Origin: Clostridium bornimense
GTDB lineage: Bacteria > Bacillota > Clostridia > Clostridiales > Clostridiaceae
Direction of reading: 5' to 3'
Length of the DNA stretch: 64,000 bases
NCBI RefSeq assembly: GCF_000577895.1
Contig: NZ_HG917868.1
Coordinates: forward strand, 1,488,001 to 1,552,000
The translations under genes and the position numbers were made by a program. The first letter of the stretch is position 1. Each line of letters opens with the position of its first letter. Positions 44,283 through 54,113 of this stretch are shown here, piece after piece. The notes below the pieces were generated by a model. It saw nothing but the letters and a program-made list of their open reading frames with translations, was not told where the DNA came from and did no database searches.

Positions 44283-45845
44283 CTAATTCACCAACCTTTC
44301 CTTCAATGTGATTCCACATTTTAATTCAAATCCGACTTTCTCTCGTGAAAAAACAATAATCTTCTCTACGTAATTTTCAAACAACTCATCCTCATAAGCT
44401 GTGAGCATTTTGGACTTAGTGGCAAACTTAAGCAGACGGTCAACCTCATCTACCTTTGCAATATTGCCATTGACGGAACGAGTAAGTTGATCCTTTTCGG
44501 CAAGAAACCTTTCTCTTTCTGCCTCCAGTGCATTCTTTTCTTTATTAAACAGAGCAGGTTCCAGATACCCTTTGGCCATTAAACCTGTCAGTACCTGGCT
44601 CTGCTCCATGTTGTTTACAATTTTAGTTTCCAACTCTTCGATTCTACGAAAACTTTTCGCATTATTCTTGCTGCGCAACTCATCCAAAAGTGGCCTTAAT
44701 ATGAACTTGTGACCAAAAATGAGTTTATTCATCATTGTGGCAAATGCAGTCTTTATATCTTCATCTCGAATGAACTGCATAGAACATTCCGTTATATTGC
44801 TTATATGCTTACTGCAGCACCAAGCAATGTATTTTCTTCTAGATGAATGAACCCGTCTTTTGAAAGTACTGCCACACTCCGAGCAGATAATTTTGCTAGA
44901 GAAAGCATATCGGTTTAAATATTTGCTGTTGCGCTTTTCGATGCCTTTTTCCTTTGCTCTCTGATTGAGAACGGCATCCACAGCTTCAAAATCTTCATGG
45001 CTGATAATTGCCTCATGATGGTTTTCTACTAGGTACATATTTTTCTCACCGTAATTGGTGTGCCTGTTAAAATGGCTGTCAGTATAAGTCTTTTGCAAAA
45101 TAACATCGCCAGTATATTTTTCATTGGTCAGAATCCCTCGAATGGTAGTAGCCGTCCAACGGCCACCTCTTTTTGATGGGATACCTTTTTGATTAAGATC
45201 ATTTGCAACTTTCTGTGTACCTTTGCCCGATAATACTTCTGCAAAAATATACTTCACAACTTCAGCCTGCTTGAGGTTTACTATCATCTGACCGTCAATG
45301 TTTTGATACCCATATGGTGGGTAGGAAATTTTAAAGGTTCCGTTTTGAAATCGTCTTTGAATGGCCCACTTCGTATTTTCAGAAATGGAAATTGACTCAC
45401 TTTCTGCAAGCCCACTTAAAATGGAGAGCATCAATTCACTTTCCATTAAACCCGTATTGATGTTTTCCTTCTCAAAATAGATATGAACCCCAAGGTCTAT
45501 CAGTTTTCGAACCATCTCCAAGCAGTCTGTAGTATTTCTCGCAAATCGGCTGATGGACTTTGTAATGATTAGGTCAATTCTCCCAGTTTCACAGTCTGAT
45601 AACATTCTAAGTAGGTCAGAGCGGTTTTCCTTTTTCGTGCCGCTGATTCCCTCGTCATAATATAAGCCTGCATATTCCCATTCCGGATTCGCCTTTATGT
45701 AGGTCTCATAATGGGCCTTTTGTGCTTGCAAGCTGACTAGCTGTTCATTACTATCTGTTGAAACTCGGCAGTAGGCAACTACTCGCATTTTTGCCTTAAT
45801 AAAAGAGTTGGCTAGATTCCCTTCTATTTTCGTTATCTTTTTCAT
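44283..45845 (-). CDS. large serine recombinase (A)
   Basis: About 520 residues. [11 protein letters not shown] (catalytic Ser), [11 protein letters not shown], the recombinase domain starting YPPYGY, zinc-ribbon cysteines (CSECGS, later CC and a single C) and a C-terminal coiled coil. The ATG at 45845 is chosen because GGAGGTGAGAGG lies just upstream; the ORF opens at 45872. It is paralogous to the 42294-43865 product. Confidence 0.92.
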   Translation of the reverse strand: MKKITKIEGNLANSFIKAKMRVVAYCRVSTDSNEQLVSLQAQKAHYETYIKANPEWEYAGLYYDEGISGTKKENRSDLLRMLSDCETGRIDLIITKSISRFARNTTDCLEMVRKLIDLGVHIYFEKENINTGLMESELMLSILSGLAESESISISENTKWAIQRRFQNGTFKISYPPYGYQNIDGQMIVNLKQAEVVKYIFAEVLSGKGTQKVANDLNQKGIPSKRGGRWTATTIRGILTNEKYTGDVILQKTYTDSHFNRHTNYGEKNMYLVENHHEAIISHEDFEAVDAVLNQRAKEKGIEKRNSKYLNRYAFSSKIICSECGSTFKRRVHSSRRKYIAWCCSKHISNITECSMQFIRDEDIKTAFATMMNKLIFGHKFILRPLLDELRSKNNAKSFRRIEELETKIVNNMEQSQVLTGLMAKGYLEPALFNKEKNALEAERERFLAEKDQLTRSVNGNIAKVDEVDRLLKFATKSKMLTAYEDELFENYVEKIIVFSREKVGFELKCGITLKERLVN

Positions 45846-45906
45846 CCTCTCACCTCCTTCTTGGTATGTCACATATTACCTCTGAAACCCTTATATATCA
45901 AGGATT

Positions 45907-46146
45907 TCAGGGCATTATCTCAGCTAAAAAAGGGGAGAAAGTTTGGCGGTTGAGTGCATCTATCTTGTTAAATTCCACTTCAGTTATTAAGCCTTTTTCG
46001 AGCATCTTTCTCAGCAACTTTTCTGCCTGGATATAATCAAACTCACGTTGTAACTGTTCCTGTGAAACTCTCTTAAGTGCGGTGGTGCTTTTGTCTATAA
46101 CCTCATCCGAGATCTTCGTAACTTTTTTATTCTCGTGCTGATTCAC
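45907..46146 (-). CDS. SHOCT-like small protein
   Basis: 79 residues from GTG at 46146 with AGGAGG 9 bases upstream. The C-terminal half (QAEKLLRKMLEKGLITEVEFNKI) matches the short SHOCT helical domain. It precedes the recombinase module and is often found there. Function unknown; possibly an oligomerisation or regulatory partner. Confidence 0.7.
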   Translation of the reverse strand: MNQHENKKVTKISDEVIDKSTTALKRVSQEQLQREFDYIQAEKLLRKMLEKGLITEVEFNKIDALNRQTFSPFLAEIMP

Positions 46147-46232
46147 TAGGAATCACCTCCTACCTAATAGCCGTGGGAACAGGTCGAAGTTGAGGATTTG
46201 TAGAATTTAATTAAATCAAGGCATAAAAAAAG

Positions 46233-46261
46233 AGCCTGCAAGGGAAGAACCCTCACAGGCT
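46233..46261 (-). terminator. terminator of the prophage late/lysis operon
   Basis: On the minus strand AGCCTGTGAGGG and CCCTTGCAGGCT form a 12-bp stem with two G-T pairs, followed by T7, about 80 bases after the amidase stop. Confidence 0.88.
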
Positions 46262-46343
46262 ACTTAAATTTAATAGTTTAATATTTTATTTGAGAGGCTT
46301 GATGAAATTTAAGAAATACTGTTTTTTTACCTGCTCTATTTGA

Positions 46344-47045
46344 TTAATCATACTTAATAAATGCATCCGTAAAGCCTGCTTTTTTAGCTTTGGCAAGCTG
46401 TGCCTCAGCATTTGCTTTAACAGAATAAGCACCGATCTGCACACGGTAATATTTCTTATTCACCGTGTCTGCTGGTTTATTTTCGGCACTTAATAGTTTC
46501 TTTACATCCGCTCGAAAGGTGTCCATACTCTTCCCATGCTTAGGAAACCAGTGCATCACGTCTGCATGATTACTGGCAATGCCTCGTTTATAACCTTCGC
46601 TATGACAAATGATATCTCTTTCACTAAACCCATAAAGTTTGCAAAGATATACACAAAGCTCCACAGCTTCCTTATAAACAGCAGAAAAATACGAGGCATC
46701 GGTCAAACCGTCCTCGCAAATTTCAAAACCAATATGGGAATTATTAGCAGCTCCTCCAGCATGCCAACCACGATGATTCCAAGGCAATGTTTGATAGGTG
46801 GCAATAGATCCATCTGCTAATTTACCAATAAAGGCATGGACGCAGACTTCACGCCCTCCAGGTTTGCTTTGATTCCAATGGTTGTTATACTGGTTCTTTC
46901 CTAGCAAGCCATCGTCTGGACCAACGTAGCGTTTTAGGTTTGGGTTGTTAGCCCCTGTTGAGTGAACCATTATACCCTTCGGTTTTATTGTTTTACCTGC
47001 CTTGTAGCAGGCATTGTTCGTAAGTATTAATTTACGTAGATTCAT
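46344..47045 (-). CDS. phage endolysin: N-acetylmuramoyl-L-alanine amidase with partial SPOR domain
   Basis: 233 residues. The amidase_2 fold: zinc ligand His in MVHSTG, WHAGG, IGFEICED and CHSEGYKRG with the second part DVMHWFPK. The C-terminal ~35 residues (YYRVQIGAYSVKANAEAQLAK) are the beginning of a SPOR/cell-wall-binding repeat, shorter than a full domain. The start overlaps the holin stop. It cleaves the amide bond of peptidoglycan during lysis. Confidence 0.92.
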   Translation of the reverse strand: MNLRKLILTNNACYKAGKTIKPKGIMVHSTGANNPNLKRYVGPDDGLLGKNQYNNHWNQSKPGGREVCVHAFIGKLADGSIATYQTLPWNHRGWHAGGAANNSHIGFEICEDGLTDASYFSAVYKEAVELCVYLCKLYGFSERDIICHSEGYKRGIASNHADVMHWFPKHGKSMDTFRADVKKLLSAENKPADTVNKKYYRVQIGAYSVKANAEAQLAKAKKAGFTDAFIKYD

Positions 47046-47458
47046 TTATAGTCCTCCTTGTCGCTTCTGTTGTGAAGCTGCTCTAATATATCCTTGAGTT
47101 TCTGTGGCACAGGCAGACCAACATGAACAGCATTTTCAAGTATGGATATGCCTTCATTTGAAAGATAAAAAAAGATGACCGCTGTTCGTATAACAGAGCC
47201 ATCTCCAATAACGTTTTTATCAATAATGTGACCGATTGCTACCAGTGAAAAGATGAGTACTTTCTTGAATATGCCGCGAAAGCCTACCTCACTGGATAGC
47301 TTCTTATCAAGCACAGCACACATCAAACCTGTGATGTAATCAATCACAACAAAAGTAAGTAAAGCATATAAAAATCCGTCCCATCCTCCGAGAAAATATC
47401 CGAGCCAACCACCAACAACAGCAAATGTCACTTGAATCCAGTTCCAAATTTCCTTCAT
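47042..47458 (-). CDS. phage holin (TcdE/holin_4_1-like)
   Basis: 138 residues with three hydrophobic segments (about 8-28, 30-50 and 65-85) and a charged C-terminus. The order WLGYFLGGWDGFLYALL, then DYITGLMCA, then FRGIFKKVLIF is that of the phage holin family 4 (TcdE/Blya type). AGGAGG lies upstream; it overlaps the amidase gene. It would permeabilise the membrane for lysis. Confidence 0.9.
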   Translation of the reverse strand: MKEIWNWIQVTFAVVGGWLGYFLGGWDGFLYALLTFVVIDYITGLMCAVLDKKLSSEVGFRGIFKKVLIFSLVAIGHIIDKNVIGDGSVIRTAVIFFYLSNEGISILENAVHVGLPVPQKLKDILEQLHNRSDKEDYK

Positions 47459-47488
47459 TATCTTAACCTCCTATCATTTTGATTACAT

Positions 47489-47519
47489 AAAAAAACGCCA
47501 ACCGAAATAGGCAAGCGTA
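47489..47519 (-). terminator. imperfect hairpin between tail and lysis genes
   Basis: ACGCTTGCC and GGTTGGCGT pair imperfectly, followed by T7 on the minus strand, in the 84-base gap before the holin. Probably a partial terminator or processing site. Confidence 0.5.
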
Positions 47520-47542
47520 TACTTGTATAGTTTATTTTTCCT

Positions 47543-50011
47543 CTATATTTGTTTTGGCAAAGCTTCCCATAGCCGCATATCTTCCTGTCCCAATGACCAG
47601 ATAGCAATACCCCGTAGGTCCCAACGATAAGCCGCTTCGTTTGACCAGTAGACCAGCGAATCCACATCTTGATAGTACAAAATTGAAAAGCCATCTGCAT
47701 CACCGAGAAACAACCGAGATATCCAGACGTTTATGTCCTTTGGTATAACCTTCGCTGTATAATCTGCATTGCATGGTATCTGCAAGAGATTACTATGATA
47801 AAAGTCATAATCCATGGAAATATCCTCACTTCTGGTGGAGGCTTCCTCTACATCAGCTGTAAGAGTAAATACATGAAACTTACTATCCCAAGTTACACCA
47901 TTCCTAGCAATTCTGCCATACTGCATAAGTGATCCGTCTGGCATGGTGACATCAAAGGCTTCGTAAGGTTCATAAGTCCATGCATCGCCTAAGCGGAGAA
48001 GTTCACATTTAATTTGCCCATCGGACTGAATACCACAATAGCCACCCGTACTTGAGATGTTTGCAGTAAAACGAAGTGTGTTGGAATTCCCAGAGTAGAC
48101 ACGCACCTTATTTCCACGTTTCCTCATTTCAATGAGATACATATTCGGATTGGTGCGAATGTCAGCATCTGAAGTCTTATAGTAACTTGCCGGATAACTA
48201 CCAAGTAATGTAGAGCCTTGGTATAGCTCCACTTGTTGGGTGTCAATGTTGATACAGCAAAACACATTCCCACAAAATATCCCTGCTCTTCCGCTACCAT
48301 TCATAGGAAAGGCAATTCTAGCACGGATATGCACATCACGAAAGCTATCGTATTTCCAAGCAAGCTGACCACTTCCTTCAAGCTGAGAATACGGACGATT
48401 GCCATTGTCTTCAGGATTTTGCCATACACTCCAACTCCCCGATAACGTCTGCCAGTAGCTTTCTGGCAGGATGACGGGATCTCTAAAGTCTTCATACCAA
48501 GCTAACGCTGAATCCGGCTTACGGCGCAAAACCTCTGTAGTAAGCTTAAACCCTTTGTCTGGAACAGCCATGTTACCATTTACGTCTTTAAAGCTTCGTG
48601 GAGATAAACTGAAGGTTGCCTCTCCAGCAGAAGGATGTTCACTAAAATTAGAACAAACCCGGAAACCATAAAATTGAGTACCAACTACACCACCTTCAAT
48701 CGTAATGCTATGTGTTCCTGCTAGGAGATTTACATTAGTGGCAAGTTCTGCCCAATAAGTTTTCCTCCAGTATGGCCACCATAGACGATTCTCTGAGTAG
48801 CTAACCACTGTACCGTCAAGTGCAATTGTGATACCATTCTTATCCCAGAACGGAAAGCAAAGCTGTACAACTACATCATAAGTACCTGATTTGTCAATTG
48901 TAAAGTTGTACTCCGCTTTACCTTCACTTGACGAAAGAGTGATCATTCCATTACCAACCACAACACCATCTGTGTAGCTGTTCGGTTCACCATCTCGGTT
49001 AACATATATAGTTCCAAACTCCGACTTTTGTGTTTTCCCGTAACAAGTAAGATATTTTCGCCGATTATATGTTTCAGCAATAATAGGAGCTTCTCGTGAT
49101 ACTGCGTCCCAGCCTTCCATATAATCGTAGACATGTGGCAGCGCCCATGGTACTTTATCGTGATCATCCCAGTAGGCAATGATTGGGATAAATGGTTGTG
49201 GAGGCTGATCATTTGTAAAGTTATACACCCCAGTCATCCAGTTCTTAGCTGCATAGTAAGTGTTCGATGTACCGCGATAAGTCTTACCTAGGTTGGATGG
49301 ATAGTCGTAAATCTGCCAATTCCAACCGTAACCAGGTAAACCCATATATACTTTTTGTGGTGACATAGCTGTAATAGCATAATTGTAGATACCTTCAAGC
49401 CAGCTCCTTGGTGATACTGGACCTGGAGCTGAACCTGCCCATGCCATGCCATAACTCATGATTGCTGCCGTATCACAATAATCGTTAAGGTCGGCATAAA
49501 CACACCAATTTTCTCCACCAACTGATCCTTGCACACCCGTCATTCCAGGTAAGCAGATATTGACCAGTTTTGATGAATCATAGTTTTTAACAGTCGAGTA
49601 TATATCAGCGAATAGAGCATTTGCGGCAGCACGGTTCTCAAATCCGCCACCGCGCTCTAAATCGATATCTACACCTGCACACCAAGGGTATTTGTTCATA
49701 ATACGCACTATTTCTGAGAGGAATTTCGACTTTGCACCACCTTCGTTATTTCTCAGAGCCGTAAATATGCTCTCTGTCCCATGGTTCATAATGGTAAGTA
49801 ACCATTTGATATGTGGCCACTTTGTACGATATGGAGTAAGGGAAGAAACGCTAGTACCTGTTTCCGTTATCGTGCCTGTGATGTCTACCTCAAAAGTGAA
49901 AATACCAACAGTATCTAAACGGTCACCGTAATCGTTCAAAGCCTGATACATCCGAGCATTGCCCATGAAGGACCATACCATACAGCGTTTACCCTTAATA
50001 TAATCTTTCAT
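47543..50011 (-). CDS. phage tail protein with GH18 chitinase-like domain
   Basis: 822 residues. Residues 1-300 form a GH18 TIM barrel; the DGxDxDxE motif reads AGVDIDLE, so Asp115, Asp117 and the acid Glu119 remain but the first Asp is Ala112. A beta-sandwich, CBM6-like region (about 340-460) and a second beta-rich lectin-like region (about 490-660) follow. Position between the tail structural genes and the lysis genes suggests a baseplate or fibre component that binds or cuts cell-wall glycans. The start overlaps the upstream stop. Confidence 0.8.
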   Translation of the reverse strand: MKDYIKGKRCMVWSFMGNARMYQALNDYGDRLDTVGIFTFEVDITGTITETGTSVSSLTPYRTKWPHIKWLLTIMNHGTESIFTALRNNEGGAKSKFLSEIVRIMNKYPWCAGVDIDLERGGGFENRAAANALFADIYSTVKNYDSSKLVNICLPGMTGVQGSVGGENWCVYADLNDYCDTAAIMSYGMAWAGSAPGPVSPRSWLEGIYNYAITAMSPQKVYMGLPGYGWNWQIYDYPSNLGKTYRGTSNTYYAAKNWMTGVYNFTNDQPPQPFIPIIAYWDDHDKVPWALPHVYDYMEGWDAVSREAPIIAETYNRRKYLTCYGKTQKSEFGTIYVNRDGEPNSYTDGVVVGNGMITLSSSEGKAEYNFTIDKSGTYDVVVQLCFPFWDKNGITIALDGTVVSYSENRLWWPYWRKTYWAELATNVNLLAGTHSITIEGGVVGTQFYGFRVCSNFSEHPSAGEATFSLSPRSFKDVNGNMAVPDKGFKLTTEVLRRKPDSALAWYEDFRDPVILPESYWQTLSGSWSVWQNPEDNGNRPYSQLEGSGQLAWKYDSFRDVHIRARIAFPMNGSGRAGIFCGNVFCCINIDTQQVELYQGSTLLGSYPASYYKTSDADIRTNPNMYLIEMRKRGNKVRVYSGNSNTLRFTANISSTGGYCGIQSDGQIKCELLRLGDAWTYEPYEAFDVTMPDGSLMQYGRIARNGVTWDSKFHVFTLTADVEEASTRSEDISMDYDFYHSNLLQIPCNADYTAKVIPKDINVWISRLFLGDADGFSILYYQDVDSLVYWSNEAAYRWDLRGIAIWSLGQEDMRLWEALPKQI

Positions 50012-50583
50012 GGACGCAGATCCCCTTTCAGCATTTCTTTGTATTCGAAATATACCCTAGCAGATTTTCTGTCTTGTAGCTTTACTTGGTGCTTACTGTC
50101 GGTAGCGGCTGTGTATTGAAAGAATCCATGTTTCGGCGTGGGATAGCCGTTTCTCAAACACTCTCTTGTTGAAGCCTTAAGTGCAAATTCATCACCTGGG
50201 TAAGCCTCTGAATCAAATTTTACCTTATGTGAACCCATCCCCTGTGAAAGCTGAATACTACCAGCTTCCATAGCTTGCAGGGGGTAGATATAACAATCTA
50301 GCCCGCTTGAAGTTTCTCCGAGGTTAAAAATAATGATTGTGTCTCCACTACGGACTACACCATTGTGGAAACGTACCGGATTAGGCGAATGCTTTAGGAA
50401 CGTTTCCGTGTGTAGCGTGTATCCTGTCAGCTTGTCACCCTCCTGAAGTTGTAGGTCGGTGAAATAAATCGAACCCGTACAGTTGGTAATAAGGGGACGC
50501 ACAGTAATACTAACTATACGCTTTTCTGATTTTACTTTTATGACTTCCGCGAAACGTATAAAATTGCTTTCCTGCATAGCCAT
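50008..50583 (-). CDS. phage tail-associated protein, unknown
   Basis: 191 residues from ATG 50583 (or 50577, which has the better-spaced site). Beta-rich with no known enzyme motif. Residues about 25-55 (TNCTGSIYFTDLQLQEG) are paralogous to most of the next upstream gene product. It belongs to the tail module between the Tal-like and GH18 genes. Confidence 0.6.
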   Translation of the reverse strand: MAMQESNFIRFAEVIKVKSEKRIVSITVRPLITNCTGSIYFTDLQLQEGDKLTGYTLHTETFLKHSPNPVRFHNGVVRSGDTIIIFNLGETSSGLDCYIYPLQAMEAGSIQLSQGMGSHKVKFDSEAYPGDEFALKASTRECLRNGYPTPKHGFFQYTAATDSKHQVKLQDRKSARVYFEYKEMLKGDLRP

Positions 50584-50586
50584 CAC

Positions 50587-50793
50587 CTACCCGTCGTTCG
50601 TCCACTTGATTTCGCATACATGACCGACCCAGCCAGTGGCTATAGAACCTGCCTGCAGCATAATGTCAGTGAAATATACTTCTCCCGTGCAGTTTGAAAC
50701 TACCAACCGAATGGTGATAGAGTGAAGCGTTCCATACCCTTTAGGTGTTGCATCACGAGCAATTTGTTGAAATACAGCCAAATCAATCACCAT
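50587..50793 (-). CDS. small phage tail protein, unknown
   Basis: 68 residues. SNCTGEVYFTDIMLQAG matches the paralogous segment in the 50008-50583 product, suggesting tandem duplication of a short beta domain. Start uncertain (ATG, GTG and ATT lie close together after AAAGG). Confidence 0.55.
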   Translation of the reverse strand: MVIDLAVFQQIARDATPKGYGTLHSITIRLVVSNCTGEVYFTDIMLQAGSIATGWVGHVCEIKWTNDG

Positions 50794-50799
50794 CCTTTC

Positions 50800-53319
50800 T
50801 TAAAACAGGTCAATAAATCTCGTTTCAGTAGTTCCATCTTCAAACTCAAATACTACCTCGATACCCACTTGTCCATCTATACCTTTTTGGAGATTATCTG
50901 ATCCTATTTGTGCTGATATGGTGTAGTTACGGCGGGATGCAGGATATACTGTTTGAGCCATACTTTTTGTAGAGGTTGCAGAACCTACCGCTTTAAATGA
51001 AGCTGTACCTGTCACACCTTTTTCAGTGTCCACCTCAAAACCTGAATTCTGCCAGTAAGCAAAGCCATCGTCTGCTCTACTATTACGCAGATGGTTAAAC
51101 GGCACCATATCTTTGATTTCCTGCCCAATGAGGTTGCTTTGGTCGAGCTGATCAGCGAGAATGCTAGAAGACGTATCACCAAGTTCACGAAGTTTTGATG
51201 ATAATTCAAGTACAGTTTTCCATGGCTCCTGAAGATTGTATTGTCTGCGAACAACCCTTGTTTTGATAGTAAGATTCAAATCTCTATCATCCACCGTCAC
51301 AATGTCGCCAAGTGACCACCTTTCATGCTCATAACCTGTCAGCACAGACAAATCCATCGCTGATAGCACATAGGAAACACGGGGCTTTGAAAATTCTGCG
51401 AGTCGCATATTCGTAAACTCAAGCATTTGATAAGGATTTGTGAAATTCGAAAGATCGAGTGTTGAAACCCGCACCTCATTGCAATATTCATAGTTTTCTA
51501 CATATTCATTGCCACTATTGATCGTGGCAAAGGTCATGCCATCTTTACCATGGGCATATAACCTTGTCACCAGAGAGCGGGTATCAACAACTCTCTTGAT
51601 ACCTGTAAGGTTTTTCTTATAGGCAAATAATGCACCACTATCTCTACCACTAAATGTAAGTAAATTTACAAGACGGTTTCGACTATCAAATACTAAGTCT
51701 CCACCGTGAATCTGTTGCGTCATTCTGAGTATGGCCAATGCATTCTTCTCTTGGCATTGCCATGTCCGTTTGGTAGTGACATCAACTACACCAAGAGACC
51801 ATCCTGTGCCTTCCAACGCATAACTCATTGGAACAGAGGGTAAATCGGCATTAAACTCTCGCGGCTGTTTTTCATCTGAAAAGGTCAAATCATAAAATGC
51901 TGCTTCCGCATATACAGTGGTCAGAATCCCTGTTCCATCTGCTCCTTTTTCATCTGTCAGTGTCCTTATGCGATAAATGTCATGTGCAACCTGAACCTGT
52001 TTTTCATTATCTAAATATACACGTTTGTTATCATTCCATGGCAGTTTGAATTCCAAAGTATCTGCGCCATTAATCTCTCCCGTTACGATGATGTCATATG
52101 CATTTTCAAGTACTGCTTCCCATGCGCCATTCTCGTCCAGCACGACAGGCCTAGCAAAACCCAGTTTTTCATATGGAGCTTTCGGTATGTCGTGAAGTGT
52201 GATATCCAAAAGTCTCGGTGTAACCAAGGGATCAATAGTTGAAAGTGTAATCCTATAACGAATAAAGTTACGGTTTGGAGAAACCAGTTCACCGTTGGAA
52301 CCCACCTCCTGCCACGCCGACCAATCCTGCAAATCGTCTGACGTAGCCGTCTCTATAGTAGAAATAGAAGTCACACCTGCAGTATATTCCGAGGTTACAG
52401 ACACCCGACCACTACCTGCAAGAGAACATTCTGCAGCTATAGTCGTAAGCTGCCCACTTTCAGGATATCTGTTGTTAGTATCCTTGAGGAGTGTTACCAC
52501 ACCTGGCTCTGTTATAGCATCAACCGCACCACTGGTATCACCACCGTTGGCAAGCATTGACTGCTTGAAATGTCGTTCTAAACCCTCAATTGTAAGCTGT
52601 GAATTCACTTCAATGAACCAATCATCAAATCCACCTGCATAATAATACTGATTTGCATGCATTCCAATCACAATATCGGCTGTGCAAGATGGGTTTAATG
52701 TTCCCGTGAATGTCCGTTTGGGTGCAATCCAGACCGTTGCGTCTGCTCGGTTACAAAGAATAAACTGCGATGTCTTGGCATTCACTTCAATAATTGCTGC
52801 AATAAAGTACCACCCACCATTAACCATGTTAAAACTTGGTGTTTCACTCTGGTCGAGAATCAGTGAACCAGAAGAGTTATATAACATCATTCGAGGTCTG
52901 CCCTGGTACAGGGACAAGTATAGAATAGGTTGACCCGGACCTTGTCTTGTATTAAACAGCGGAATAAAGGTCTGTCCTACAGAGTAGGTAGTTGGGTTTA
53001 TCCATCCACCTACTGCGATTTTATCGCCTAAATTGGAGAAAAATGTACCATCATTCTTTGCAATCAAGTAGGTTTTCTCTGATGTCGGATTAACAATATT
53101 CTGACGAAAAAATCGTCCATAACGACCGCTTGGGAGACTTGCCGATGTTCCAGACCATCCCGATATAGTGACGTGCCGACCGTGGCCACTCGCATCTACA
53201 AGTTTAACATCGGAGTCAGGTCCAGACTCATTGAATCGCCAAAGGGCAAGGGTATTCTCACTTACAGGAAACTCACCCGTAAAGTCAGTTTGTGATGTCA
53301 ATATTGATTTAATTGCCAT
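50800..53319 (-). CDS. phage tail-tip (Tal-like) protein with LamG-type domain
   Basis: 839 residues from ATG 53319 (GGAGG 8 bases upstream). Residues about 20-240 are a concanavalin/LamG-like jelly roll (ALWRFNESG, GWYFIAAIIEVN, GGFDDWFIEV). Residues about 390-680 are the phage minor structural/tail-associated domain (VTGEINGADTLEFKLP, then ARLYAHGKDG-like segment and LGDIVTVDD). A C-terminal carbohydrate-module-like region follows. It is the tail-tip protein, attached to Dit. Confidence 0.8.
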   Translation of the reverse strand: MAIKSILTSQTDFTGEFPVSENTLALWRFNESGPDSDVKLVDASGHGRHVTISGWSGTSASLPSGRYGRFFRQNIVNPTSEKTYLIAKNDGTFFSNLGDKIAVGGWINPTTYSVGQTFIPLFNTRQGPGQPILYLSLYQGRPRMMLYNSSGSLILDQSETPSFNMVNGGWYFIAAIIEVNAKTSQFILCNRADATVWIAPKRTFTGTLNPSCTADIVIGMHANQYYYAGGFDDWFIEVNSQLTIEGLERHFKQSMLANGGDTSGAVDAITEPGVVTLLKDTNNRYPESGQLTTIAAECSLAGSGRVSVTSEYTAGVTSISTIETATSDDLQDWSAWQEVGSNGELVSPNRNFIRYRITLSTIDPLVTPRLLDITLHDIPKAPYEKLGFARPVVLDENGAWEAVLENAYDIIVTGEINGADTLEFKLPWNDNKRVYLDNEKQVQVAHDIYRIRTLTDEKGADGTGILTTVYAEAAFYDLTFSDEKQPREFNADLPSVPMSYALEGTGWSLGVVDVTTKRTWQCQEKNALAILRMTQQIHGGDLVFDSRNRLVNLLTFSGRDSGALFAYKKNLTGIKRVVDTRSLVTRLYAHGKDGMTFATINSGNEYVENYEYCNEVRVSTLDLSNFTNPYQMLEFTNMRLAEFSKPRVSYVLSAMDLSVLTGYEHERWSLGDIVTVDDRDLNLTIKTRVVRRQYNLQEPWKTVLELSSKLRELGDTSSSILADQLDQSNLIGQEIKDMVPFNHLRNSRADDGFAYWQNSGFEVDTEKGVTGTASFKAVGSATSTKSMAQTVYPASRRNYTISAQIGSDNLQKGIDGQVGIEVVFEFEDGTTETRFIDLF

Positions 53320-53324
53320 TTGCA

Positions 53325-54098
53325 TCACCTCCATCGGCTTTTTGCTTGTATTTTAAGTTCCGTAAAATCCGCTCCTACAGGAGTAATCGTCACAGTATTG
53401 TTACCCTTACGAAGTACAGGGAAATTGAGTTCTTGCATAAGCGGTAGACCGTTACGGAGTGTTTCGCCGCTAGTATCAACGACCTTTGCTGTGACCTTTC
53501 CTGTATCAATGATTAATGTTTCACCATCATACAAAGGGCCAATAACACGAATTTCTTCATTGTTAGTCTGAATGGAAACATATGTGTTTGTTCCTGATGG
53601 AATTATTCCTTTTACCAAGTACACAGGCTCAGAGTCGGCATTCCCTTTAAGCCTTGTAACGGTACTTTCTCCCATGACCGATATGCTATAGGTTTCATCC
53701 GTTAAAGCGTAGGCATGAGGATCTGGGCAAACAAACTTCAAATCAAATGCACCGGCTGAAAGAATGAGTCTGTCACAGTCCACAGCTTCTGACAGACGAG
53801 CAGTAAAATAACGGTCAGGTACATCGTCTAAAACGAGTTGTTGCACCCCACGTTCAGGATTTAGCCATTCAGCAAGGCTATCCATAACAGATACCAGTTT
53901 AGAAAATTTATATTGTGGGTAGACATTGCAATGAACTGTGATTATTTTCTCTGCAATATCGCTGCCAAAGTCAGCTACACCGGGCTTGCCAGGTATCGTT
54001 ACAAAGGAGTTTCGCAATGAGGGTGATGCTTGCCAGTATGTCAGCCTAGCCTTGATACTCATTGATTGCGATGATATGCCGTTAAATGTGAACCCCAT
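53325..54098 (-). CDS. phage distal tail protein (Dit)
   Basis: 257 residues from ATG 54098 (GGAGG 6 bases upstream). FTFNGISSQSM is the characteristic Dit N-terminus; IPGKPGVADFGSD and LAEWLNPERG are conserved in siphovirus Dit proteins. It forms the hub between tail tube and the tail-tip protein. It follows the tape measure gene as usual. Confidence 0.88.
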   Translation of the reverse strand: MGFTFNGISSQSMSIKARLTYWQASPSLRNSFVTIPGKPGVADFGSDIAEKIITVHCNVYPQYKFSKLVSVMDSLAEWLNPERGVQQLVLDDVPDRYFTARLSEAVDCDRLILSAGAFDLKFVCPDPHAYALTDETYSISVMGESTVTRLKGNADSEPVYLVKGIIPSGTNTYVSIQTNNEEIRVIGPLYDGETLIIDTGKVTAKVVDTSGETLRNGLPLMQELNFPVLRKGNNTVTITPVGADFTELKIQAKSRWR

Positions 54099-54113
54099 TT
54101 TCATCCTCCTTCC

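Noticed and set aside
47458-47703. Minus-strand ORF between holin and GH18 gene
   Set aside because: Mostly overlaps the end of the GH18 gene in another frame and has no ribosome site; no known domain.
52295-52642. Plus-strand ORFs throughout the phage late region
   Set aside because: They are complementary shadows of the dense minus-strand genes, without ribosome sites or plausible products.
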